From NCBI GenBank assembly GCA_965247395.1, contig OZ252012.1, positions 1,984,001 through 2,048,000 on the forward strand: DNA of 64,000 bases. Direction: 5' to 3'. The first letter of the stretch is position 1; each line of letters opens with the position of its first letter. Under the pieces are notes generated by a model that did no database searches, was not told the origin of the DNA, and saw nothing but the letters and a program-made list of their open reading frames with translations. The translations under genes were made by a program, and so were the position numbers. This DNA comes from CAYRJD01 sp965247395 (lineage in GTDB: Bacteria > Actinomycetota > Acidimicrobiia > Acidimicrobiales > Poriferisodalaceae). Below, piece after piece: positions 25,356 through 32,232 of the stretch.

Positions 25356-26903
25356 ATGGCTTCTGAAGCGTCGGGACTACTTAGGGTTATCCAGGGCATT
25401 GTTGCACACCCGTTACCGCGTGAAACATTAGAAAAATATGTGTATGACCCCGTAATACTTCCGATTCTTAGAGCACTTGGATGGGACGTAGATAACGAAA
25501 CTGGCCTTGAGGAAGTTAGCCGTGAATCGGGTCTGCGTACTCCCACCGAAGCTGGTGGCACAACCAGGAGAGCGGATGTCGAGCTTTACAAGACAAAGGG
25601 CATTAGAGAAAACGTGGCCCTGATTGAGGTAAAGAGACCTGCAATTGATCTGAGCGACAAAATTGGAGATCAGCTTTATGACTATTACACACGTGTGGGT
25701 GGTGTTGACCTGTGCGTCTTGACAAACTCACACGTCTACTGGCTTTACTACCCGAGAGGCCGTGGCAAATGGAAAACAAGGAAGTTTATGGAAATTGACC
25801 TGCTGAAAATGGATCCAGAAGATTCAGCTACTGAACTTCAGATGTTTCTTGGGAAAAGTAATCTAATCGGGCAAGAATCTGCAAGACGTGCGGAAAGGGC
25901 ATTAAGAATGGCGAAGACTGGGAATTACCTAGAAAACGAATTGCCAAGAGTCTGGAGCGACATACTCCGTAACTCAGGGGATGCGCATGACAAAGTTTTA
26001 CGAGCACTAAGCGAAATAATTCAAGAAGAGCATGGCATTACGCAGGTCGATGAACTCCTTGACGAATTTCTTCGAGACCAAGGTGATCTAGGCACACTTC
26101 GGCCGGGGCGAAAGCGTGAAACGGCTTCGGACTCAACAAGCGACCCACAGGCAGAGTCCACTAGCCGCAAACGTGGTCCTATTCCAACAGCATTCACACT
26201 ACTTGGACAAACACATCAATCAAAATCTAGGTTAGTAGTTCCTATAGACATGATGAAACTACTTTGGGCTGATCGCTCTGGAGGGGAGAGAGCTGATTTT
26301 GAAAAGCTAAAAACGCTAAGCCTTGGAAAATATTTCTCAAGCACGATTGAAGAGCTTGATTCACCATCTCAAATTGGCGATTCAGACTTCTATTTAGAAA
26401 AAAACCGTGATGCAATTGACCTGCTAAAGGCGGCCTATTTCTTACTAGAAGCTCTTGGCTATGAGCACAGTGATCTTGCTATTGAATACCCCGAGGGGGT
26501 GGTCGGACCAGGCACAAAACTTATCCCAGGCAATGAGGATATCGAAGTTGAAGTCCCAGCGCCTAGACCGATTTCATTTGTGCTGCTTGGTGAGATGACA
26601 TCAACAAGCTCGCACTCCCATATTGCGCAGAGTGTTTATGACACTATGTTCGAAACACATGGAGATCGCTTCAGCGGGATTGAGAACCATCCTGAAAATC
26701 GTCGGGCGATTGTTTCGCAAACGCCCGAAGAGCTTGCATCACCTCGTGCTATCGGAGACTCTGGCTACTACCTTGACGTCAACCTGTTTTCAATGAAAAA
26801 GAGTCTCGATGGGAGACTCTGGACGTGCCATCAGTTGCTTGGAGAGCTTGGTTATTCCGAGGATGACTTCGAGATTCACCCCGAACCAGAACCGCAGGAC
26901 TAA
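25356..26903 (+). CDS. Island gene 5: HsdR_N-type nuclease-domain protein with two B modules
   Basis: A 515-residue protein, the most divergent member of the array. Its N-terminal domain has its own version of the nuclease motifs: RRADVELY (D74) and ALIEVKRP (E91, K93), followed by LCVLTNSHVYWLYYP. A helical region (about 165-250) leads to B1 (about 268-388) and B2 (about 395-511). Unlike genes 1-4 it lacks the MSLE start and the boundary repeat, so it did not arise by the same tandem duplication. ATG 25356 is the first good start, and no strong ribosome binding site is visible. The stop overlaps the convergent SCO1664-family gene by 4 bases. Confidence 0.83.
   Translation: MASEASGLLRVIQGIVAHPLPRETLEKYVYDPVILPILRALGWDVDNETGLEEVSRESGLRTPTEAGGTTRRADVELYKTKGIRENVALIEVKRPAIDLSDKIGDQLYDYYTRVGGVDLCVLTNSHVYWLYYPRGRGKWKTRKFMEIDLLKMDPEDSATELQMFLGKSNLIGQESARRAERALRMAKTGNYLENELPRVWSDILRNSGDAHDKVLRALSEIIQEEHGITQVDELLDEFLRDQGDLGTLRPGRKRETASDSTSDPQAESTSRKRGPIPTAFTLLGQTHQSKSRLVVPIDMMKLLWADRSGGERADFEKLKTLSLGKYFSSTIEELDSPSQIGDSDFYLEKNRDAIDLLKAAYFLLEALGYEHSDLAIEYPEGVVGPGTKLIPGNEDIEVEVPAPRPISFVLLGEMTSTSSHSHIAQSVYDTMFETHGDRFSGIENHPENRRAIVSQTPEELASPRAIGDSGYYLDVNLFSMKKSLDGRLWTCHQLLGELGYSEDDFEIHPEPEPQD
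26152..26898 (+). repeat. B1-B2 module block, copy in island gene 5
   Basis: The 747-base counterpart of 24131-24864. The main length difference is a 12-base insertion giving GGERADFEK in place of GDFEK in B1. The homology ends at CCGAACCAGAACCGCAG, just before the gene 5 stop. In gene 4 the same point continues into the linker of an A module. Confidence 0.82.
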
Positions 26904-27661
26904 ACCAGCGGCCAGGGCCAGCGGCGGCCGCTTTCGTCAACCGGGAAGCGCTCTAGGTCGGCTAGCTGCCTGGCCCGCTCTCGTGTCGCCTCGATCTCGG
27001 GTGAACTCAGCCAGTGCTCGAGCCGTTTCAAAGGCTCGGTGCTGATCTTCTGCAGATCCTCAAGCATCGCATCGGTTAGCTGCTCACCTGAGAAATCCCA
27101 GATCACCGTCCGTAGTTTGAAATCTTCCGAAAAGCACAGCCCTTGGTCGATGCCGTAGATCTCATCCCAGTTCGACAACAAGCAATGCCCCGCCTTGCGG
27201 TCGGTGTTGTTGGCGACGAGATCAAACAGGCAGATCTTGCGCAAGACGTCGTGATGCTCCTCGTGCTCTATTAGTTCAAAGTAGTGCTGCGAAAAATCTG
27301 AATCGATGAAGAACTGCAGCGAGCCGATGCCGTGCGGACCATCTCGCTCGATGGTTGGAGGGATGAAGCCCCAGCCCATCAGGTCGCTTAGCTCAAATGC
27401 GGCTATCTCACGCCGGTAAAGCCCATCAGGGAAGTCCCACAACGGGCGCTCACCCTTTGCTGGCTTGTAGATGCCAGCCGCAGCAACCTCGCCCTCAGCG
27501 TTTTTAATTCCAACCAAAAAAGTGGAGTTGCTCGCCCCTGGCATGCGAGCAACCAGATTTAACTCACCAGTTTTGAGTAACTCAAGCGCATCGTCGTATG
27601 TGAACTTCTGCGCCCGCTCGTTGCCTTCGCTCTTCGTCGTGTCAGGCTTGCCAGGAGGCAT
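26900..27661 (-). CDS. SCO1664 family protein (kinase-like fold)
   Basis: A 253-residue protein of the actinobacterial SCO1664 family, distantly related to phosphatidylinositol 3/4-kinase-like folds. Visible features are LVARMPGASNSTFLVGI (about 36-52), GIYKPAKGERPLWDFPDGLY (about 63-82), the catalytic-loop-like LFDLVANNTDRKAGHCLL (about 145-162) and IDQGLCF. The substrate is unknown. It is the third gene of a conserved triad (phosphatase, DUF3090, SCO1664) that in mycobacteria sits next to mshC of mycothiol synthesis. Here the next position is occupied by the nuclease island in the opposite orientation. Confidence 0.85.
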   Translation of the reverse strand: MPPGKPDTTKSEGNERAQKFTYDDALELLKTGELNLVARMPGASNSTFLVGIKNAEGEVAAAGIYKPAKGERPLWDFPDGLYRREIAAFELSDLMGWGFIPPTIERDGPHGIGSLQFFIDSDFSQHYFELIEHEEHHDVLRKICLFDLVANNTDRKAGHCLLSNWDEIYGIDQGLCFSEDFKLRTVIWDFSGEQLTDAMLEDLQKISTEPLKRLEHWLSSPEIEATRERARQLADLERFPVDESGRRWPWPLV

Positions 27662-27667
27662 CCAGGT

Positions 27668-28225
27668 TTAGTCTTTCAGCGGGCGATGCCCGTTGCGTTT
27701 TGCGAAATCACGGCCGTCGTCAATCAGGCGCAAAGCGTGTTCGCAAAATGCGCTCACCAACTCGGGCCGCAGGTGAAACAGGGCAGAAGCTGGTTCGGAC
27801 TCGCTTGCGCCACCACCTGCATCTCCACCAGAATCCACATCACCAAAATCGGCACCACTAGAGCCTGTATCTCCACCAGCCTCGCCACCACTATCACCAC
27901 CACCATCAGCATCGGTCAGCTCTCTGGCTACCACCACGATGATGCCTGTGTCAGGGTCAAGCCCCGCACCTAGTTCTGCCACTGTCCAAGCTGCTGCTAC
28001 CGGCTCTTTCAGCGACATCAAAGGCGTTGGCGGCTCCACCAGATCGTGTTTTTCGAGTAGCTGCTTTAGCGCCGTTGCCAGCGCGCTCACCTGCATTTTC
28101 TCAAGCTTCAGCGTGACGACCTGGTCACCATCCACACCTTGCAAAAAGAAGATTCTCTGACCGGCCGGACCAACAGCTGCGGCAATAAAGCTGTCGGTGT
28201 TGCGTAGCTCAAAACTCTCAGACAT
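27668..28225 (-). CDS. DUF3090 family protein with glycine-rich insertion
   Basis: A 185-residue protein of the DUF3090 family, of unknown function and found with SCO1664-type genes. The conserved parts are ESFELRNTDSFIAAAVGPAG at the start, AAWTVAELGAGLDPDTG.IVVVARE in the middle and LRPELVSAFCEHALRLIDDG at the end. Between them lies an unusual Gly/Asp/Ser-rich insertion of about 45 residues (about 105-148) that the family core does not need. It is 6 bases upstream of the SCO1664 gene and 42 bases downstream of the phosphatase gene. Confidence 0.86.
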   Translation of the reverse strand: MSESFELRNTDSFIAAAVGPAGQRIFFLQGVDGDQVVTLKLEKMQVSALATALKQLLEKHDLVEPPTPLMSLKEPVAAAWTVAELGAGLDPDTGIIVVVARELTDADGGGDSGGEAGGDTGSSGADFGDVDSGGDAGGGASESEPASALFHLRPELVSAFCEHALRLIDDGRDFAKRNGHRPLKD

Positions 28226-28267
28226 AACTCACTTCGTCAGTATTGCGGGGATTACGGGGACGCTTGC

Positions 28268-28906
28268 TCAGGCGGGTTTCAGCTCGGTCAGGTCCGAAGT
28301 GCTGTTGGTGGTTAGCACTATGGGGCCGCCTGATCTCAGCGACACTGCGGTAACTGAGCACGGTGACACCACGATGCGCTGAAACAGATCAAGATGCGTA
28401 CCCATCGCATGCGCAATAAAGGCACGGATCGGATCGGCGTGTGCAACGGCCACCACGGTCTTGCCGCTGTGACGTTCGGCTATCTCACTTACCGCCGAAA
28501 CAAACCGAATCTGCATTTCACTAAACGACTCGCCAGACGGAAACCGAAACCCGCTGGGATAACGCTGCACCGTGCGCCACGCTTTGAGCTTGTACAACGC
28601 AGCCAGCTTGCGTCCGGTCCACTTGCCGACGTCAAGCTCGTTGAGCCCTTCGTGAATTTTGACCTGCTTACCGATGGCCTTCGCTATGTGGTCAGCGGTC
28701 TGTTGAGCTCGCAGCAGCGGAGACGTATATACGGCTGCAATGTGTTTTGACAAAGCGGCGATGCGCTGACCGGCGTTTTGCGCCTGTTGTATGCCCGCGT
28801 CTGACAGTTCCACGCCATCACGGCGGCCATATAGCTCGGTGCCCGTGGTGGGAGTAGCACCGTGGCGAACCAGCAGCACCAAAGTGGGTCGATTGCTAGC
28901 GGGCAC
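28268..28906 (-). CDS. Histidine phosphatase family protein (MSMEG_4193 type)
   Basis: A 212-residue member of the phosphoglycerate-mutase-like histidine phosphatase superfamily. The phosphohistidine motif LVRHGATPTTG lies at about residues 12-22. The arginine in YTSPLLRAQQTADHIA (about 60-75), the glutamate in GLNELDVGKWTG (about 89-100) and the second histidine in VVAVAHADPIRAF are all present. It heads the triad with DUF3090 and SCO1664 and is divergent from the uracil-DNA glycosylase gene, 64 bases away. The natural substrate is unknown. Confidence 0.88.
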   Translation of the reverse strand: MPASNRPTLVLLVRHGATPTTGTELYGRRDGVELSDAGIQQAQNAGQRIAALSKHIAAVYTSPLLRAQQTADHIAKAIGKQVKIHEGLNELDVGKWTGRKLAALYKLKAWRTVQRYPSGFRFPSGESFSEMQIRFVSAVSEIAERHSGKTVVAVAHADPIRAFIAHAMGTHLDLFQRIVVSPCSVTAVSLRSGGPIVLTTNSTSDLTELKPA

Positions 28907-28970
28907 ACGCTGACGGTACCCAAACCGACGGTGCTCAACTGATAACGCTCAACTCAGGCACACTTGCCGT

Positions 28971-29687
28971 GTGAGCGACTCAAGCCAAATCGCCTTGCTA
29001 AACCAGCAGATCATTTCCTGTCGACGTTGCAGCCGGCTGGTGGAGTGGCGTGAACAAGTAGCGAACCAGAATCGTCGGGCGGCTTTCAAAGACGAGCAGT
29101 ACTGGGGCAAGCCAGTGCCAGCGTTCGGTGACCCCAAAGCGGCGATAGTCATCGTTGGTTTGGCGCCAGCTGCTCACGGTGCCAATCGCACCGGACGTAT
29201 GTTCACCGGCGACAGGTCGGGTGATTTCTTGTGTGCATCCCTGCATCGATGTGGTCTGGCAAATCAACCCACGTCGCAACATCAAGGCGACGGCTTGAAG
29301 CTGACTGGGGTCTACGTCACCGCGGCGGTGCGTTGCGCACCACCGGCCAACAAGCCAACACCCGCAGAGCGTGACCAGTGCTCGGGCTATTTGGTTTCGG
29401 AATTGGCGTTGCTCGGCTCGGCTCGTGTGGTGATGGTGCTGGGAGCGTTCGCCTATGGCGTGATGTGTTCGCTGCTCGGCATAAAGCCACGGCCAAAATT
29501 TGGCCACGGCGTATGTGTTGATCTGGAGGCTGGTTCAACACAGCGGGCTGGTTCAACACAGCAACACAGCCTCACGCATCTGGTTTGCTCGTTTCACCCC
29601 AGCCAGCAGAACACCTTTACCGGCCGTCTAACCGAACAGATGCTTGATGAAGTCTTCATGCAGTCACGAGAGCTAGCCGGGCTATGA
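28971..29687 (+). CDS. udgB: Family 5 uracil-DNA glycosylase (UDGb)
   Basis: A 238-residue Fe-S uracil-DNA glycosylase. Motif A is GLAPAAHGANRTGRMFTGD (63-81), typical of the family 5 (UDGb) enzymes that lack the usual polar catalytic residue, and the C-terminal motif is CSFHPSQQNTFTGRLT. Likely 4Fe-4S ligands are C17, C20, C122 and C137. It removes uracil and some deaminated bases from DNA in the cytoplasm. It starts at GTG 28971. The stop overlaps the next start (ATGA). A short Gly/Ser/Thr/Gln repeat near residues 186-197 (AGSTQRAGSTQQ) is a local duplication. Confidence 0.9.
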   Translation: MSDSSQIALLNQQIISCRRCSRLVEWREQVANQNRRAAFKDEQYWGKPVPAFGDPKAAIVIVGLAPAAHGANRTGRMFTGDRSGDFLCASLHRCGLANQPTSQHQGDGLKLTGVYVTAAVRCAPPANKPTPAERDQCSGYLVSELALLGSARVVMVLGAFAYGVMCSLLGIKPRPKFGHGVCVDLEAGSTQRAGSTQQHSLTHLVCSFHPSQQNTFTGRLTEQMLDEVFMQSRELAGL

Positions 29688-30295
29688 CGGCGCTGACGAG
29701 GTTCGCACTGTTGCTGTCGCTCGCGCTAGTGCTGCTGGGCTGTTCGGCTTCCAACGGTGCTGGCAACAATGGCGCTGGCGCAGATGGTGCTGACTCAAAC
29801 GGTGCTGGCACCACCACATCAATCTTCCTAGGCAATCCGGGCACGCTGGTTCCACCCACCACCGAGCCACCGCCAAACGCCAACGCAGACAATCTGCTGC
29901 CTATAGAGACGGTCGTCGCATTCCTAGACGCTTGTGTGGCGGACTCAGGGCTGGTTGGTCCGTGTCACTGTGCGGCGAAGCGCCTGGACGCAAGCTTCAC
30001 GCCTGAAGACATTCAAGTATTCGAAGATCGCATCACCGGTCAGTTGGAGTACCCGCCGCAAGTAGCCGTTGACCTTGTTACTTGCCGACAAGAACCGCCC
30101 CCGCCACCCTGGGACGAAACAATGCGCCAGAACTATGTGCGCGAGTGCGCGAAGGGGTCGGAGCTATTGGTTGAGCTTTGTAAGTGTTCGTTAGGGCGCG
30201 CGCAAGACATCGTTCCAGCTGGCCGGTTAGGCGAGTATCTAGTAGCGATCGATGCGCGGCCGGACTTTGCCGACCTGATCAACCTGTGCTTGTAG
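29684..30295 (+). CDS. Putative lipoprotein with a duplicated cysteine motif
   Basis: A 203-residue protein with a lipoprotein signal peptide (hydrophobic to LVLLGC, lipid-modified C20) and a Gly/Ala/Asn-rich linker. The exported part contains two similar halves: FLDACVADSGLVGPCHCAAK with a later DLVTC (about 84-130), and YVRECAKGSELLVELCKCSL with a later DLINLC (about 148-202). Each has C, CxC and C, which suggests two small disulfide-bonded domains from an internal duplication. The family is not recognised. The ATGA overlap with udgB suggests joint transcription. Confidence 0.75.
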   Translation: MTALTRFALLLSLALVLLGCSASNGAGNNGAGADGADSNGAGTTTSIFLGNPGTLVPPTTEPPPNANADNLLPIETVVAFLDACVADSGLVGPCHCAAKRLDASFTPEDIQVFEDRITGQLEYPPQVAVDLVTCRQEPPPPPWDETMRQNYVRECAKGSELLVELCKCSLGRAQDIVPAGRLGEYLVAIDARPDFADLINLCL

Positions 30296-30368
30296 GTCTG
30301 TGCTTGTAAGCCCGTGCTTATAGGCCTGTGCTCGTAAGCCTGGCTTGTAGGTCTGTGCTTGTAAGCCC
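30286..30368. repeat. Six imperfect 14-base tandem repeats between convergent genes
   Basis: Units of the type GTGCTTGTAAGCCC / GTGCTTGTAGGTCT run six times from the last codons of the lipoprotein gene to the stop of the FrhB-like gene. The fifth unit is one base short. The array fills the whole gap between the two convergent genes. It has no obvious hairpin with a T-run. Confidence 0.75.
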
Positions 30369-30369
30369 G

Positions 30370-31593
30370 TTATTTTCGAACAGGCGCAGGCAGTAGCGCA
30401 GGCTCCGGTGTCGCAAAACCAGGCCACCTGGCGCGCGACTTCTCGCTCAACTTGTGCATCAGCGCAATCGCCGCCGGGTCGTCATCACCCGGTCTGCCAA
30501 TCAGCGTGCCGTCCTGCAACATCGCCATGATGATCTCGCGACCAATGTCGGTGCGCACGATGGTCAACGTCCAGTCGTTGTATTTGCCGATCCCGCCAGT
30601 GGAAATGTCAGCGTGCTCAGCCGCAAAGTCAGGACAGTAGTTGCAACCCTCACGAGTCCAGGCATGGCACTCCTTCAGGTTGATCTCGTAGTAACCACCG
30701 TCGTGCGTCCAAATCTGAAACACACCTTTGATGTTGGTCTTGCGAATGTTGTGGCGGTCAAGCCCGTACTTCTGGTCAAACAACTCCTCGAAGATCGCCT
30801 CATCAAACGATTTCGAGCAAAGCAGGCCGATGTTCAGCGCAAACCGATTGCCCACCTTGCCGACTTTGCGTGATTTCGCCACGGGCAATATCGAACTCTG
30901 ACAGCTCATACCGACCAGAGCGATCTTGGTGGCGCCTGCCTCTATCGCATCGCCATACGCCAACGTGTTGGCTGAGTATGTGTAACGACTGCCCGCTCCA
31001 CGTAGCACGTCGTCACGGTTAAACGCCACGCCTGGCGAAGCCGTCCACTGATTTCCGTCGCCTTCGCCCACATAAGAAGTGAGGGCGGCATCGATGTAGC
31101 CGTGCTCGAGCGCCCAGATCAAAATTGCCGACACCAGCCCACCGTCTTGACCGGTCTGGTGAACGAAATCATCCGAAGCGCGAGTGAGGATGACGTCTTT
31201 AAATATACCGGACGGCTCGTCTGCGCTTCGGTGGCGGCCAAACATGAAGTCGTCTGCCTCGTGTTCCCAATTGCGAAAGCGCGGGCAAGCTCGCGTGCAG
31301 CTAGTGCAACCTTTCACGCCATGGCCGCAATCGTCTAGTCCGAGTTCTTCTTCCAGGTGATATGGCTTGAAGCCGCCCTGGATGTGCTCAAATCCGATTA
31401 CCTCGTGCGGGCAGCTGATAACGCAGCCGGCGCAGCCCGTGCAAAGCCCTGAGGTGATGACTTCTTCGTAAAGCTCTTTCCACTGAAACGTCCAGCGCGG
31501 TGCCTTAGCGCTGGTGCCATTGCTGGCAGAGCCGGTAGCCGTTGCGCTGCCGCTTTCGGTAGTGGTGGCGCTATCAGTAGCGGTGTCAGCCAT
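30370..31593 (-). CDS. FrhB-like F420 hydrogenase/dehydrogenase beta-subunit protein
   Basis: A 407-residue Fe-S flavoprotein of the FrhB/FdhB family, whose members move electrons between F420 (or another carrier) and Fe-S clusters. After a Ser/Thr/Ala-rich N-terminal tail of about 30 residues come two cluster motifs, C51-C54-C57-C61 in LCTGCAGCVISCP and C89-C96-C99-C103 ending CTSCTRACP. Then follow the FrhB N-terminal region (HQTGQDGGLVSAIL) and the C-terminal region (LVGMSCQSS, LLCSKSFDE, CNYCPDFAAEHADIS). A partner subunit is not adjacent. The start codon ATG 31593 faces the small PPOX-type gene. Confidence 0.85.
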   Translation of the reverse strand: MADTATDSATTTESGSATATGSASNGTSAKAPRWTFQWKELYEEVITSGLCTGCAGCVISCPHEVIGFEHIQGGFKPYHLEEELGLDDCGHGVKGCTSCTRACPRFRNWEHEADDFMFGRHRSADEPSGIFKDVILTRASDDFVHQTGQDGGLVSAILIWALEHGYIDAALTSYVGEGDGNQWTASPGVAFNRDDVLRGAGSRYTYSANTLAYGDAIEAGATKIALVGMSCQSSILPVAKSRKVGKVGNRFALNIGLLCSKSFDEAIFEELFDQKYGLDRHNIRKTNIKGVFQIWTHDGGYYEINLKECHAWTREGCNYCPDFAAEHADISTGGIGKYNDWTLTIVRTDIGREIIMAMLQDGTLIGRPGDDDPAAIALMHKLSEKSRARWPGFATPEPALLPAPVRK

Positions 31594-31649
31594 GTCGCAA
31601 GCTTACGTCAGGCAGAATGCAGGTCTTGAACCGTACGACTGGGTCACGT

Positions 31650-32063
31650 ATGAACGAAACAGATTTGTTGGAACTACTAGATCAAGCGCGCGTGGCAACG
31701 CTGGCCACCGTGCGCAGTGATGGTCGAGTTGACCTGGTGCCGTGCACCTTTGCCTTCGACGACCGGGTGCTGGTAACAGCGGTTGATAGCAAGCCCAAAT
31801 CCACGGTCAACCTCAAACGACTTGAGAACGTGCGCAACTTTCCCGAGGTAACGCTGCTAGCGCACCACTACGACGACCAAGATTGGACGATGCTGTGGTG
31901 GGTGAGAGTACGTGGGCGAGCGAGCGTGCAAGTGCAAGGCGCTGCCTGGCAAAGCGCCATCGACATGCTGACGAACCGCTATAAGCAATATCAACAAACG
32001 CCGCCGACTGGTCCCGCGATCCTTATCGATCGAACGGAAGTAACCGGCTGGCAGGCCAGCTAA
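31650..32063 (+). CDS. PPOX-class F420-dependent oxidoreductase (TIGR03668-like)
   Basis: A 137-residue split-barrel flavin/deazaflavin-binding protein. It begins MNETDLLELLDQARVATLAT and contains GRVDLVPCTFAF (about 26-37), KPKST and the typical DDQDWTMLWWVRVRGRA segment (about 79-95). These match the TIGR03668 group of PPOX-like proteins thought to use F420. The frame is open to an ATG at 31617, but the family begins at the later ATG 31650, which also leaves more room for divergent promoters. Its neighbour is the FrhB-like gene, which fits F420 use. The stop lies 3 bases before the tRNA gene. Confidence 0.82.
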   Translation: MNETDLLELLDQARVATLATVRSDGRVDLVPCTFAFDDRVLVTAVDSKPKSTVNLKRLENVRNFPEVTLLAHHYDDQDWTMLWWVRVRGRASVQVQGAAWQSAIDMLTNRYKQYQQTPPTGPAILIDRTEVTGWQAS

Positions 32064-32066
32064 TTG

Positions 32067-32139
32067 CACCCTCGGCAGGATTCGAACCTGCGACACATGG
32101 CTCCGGAAGCCACTGCTCTATCCCCTGAGCTACGAGGGC
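32067..32139 (-). tRNA. tRNA-Arg (anticodon CCG)
   Basis: A 73-base cloverleaf on the minus strand. The 7-base-pair acceptor stem (GCCCTCG with CGAGGGT, first pair G-U), D stem GCTC/GAGC, anticodon stem GTGGC/GCCAT with loop TTCCGGA, a 5-base variable loop and T stem GCAGG/CCTGC with loop TTCGAAT all form. The anticodon CCG reads CGG arginine codons. The discriminator base is G and CCA is not encoded. It lies 93 bases from, and divergent to, the arginyl-tRNA synthetase gene. Confidence 0.97.
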
Positions 32140-32232
32140 CGGTACTGGTTATGAATATCTGCGAATACTTGCTAACGGTATTTGACCGCTGACGGTACCC
32201 TTTCCCGCTGGCGCTGAGCTAGGAGACGCACG

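Noticed and set aside
18889..26903. The island as a classical type I restriction-modification system
   Set aside because: Only the HsdR N-terminal nuclease-like domain is present. No helicase motor, HsdM methylase or HsdS specificity gene occurs anywhere in the window.
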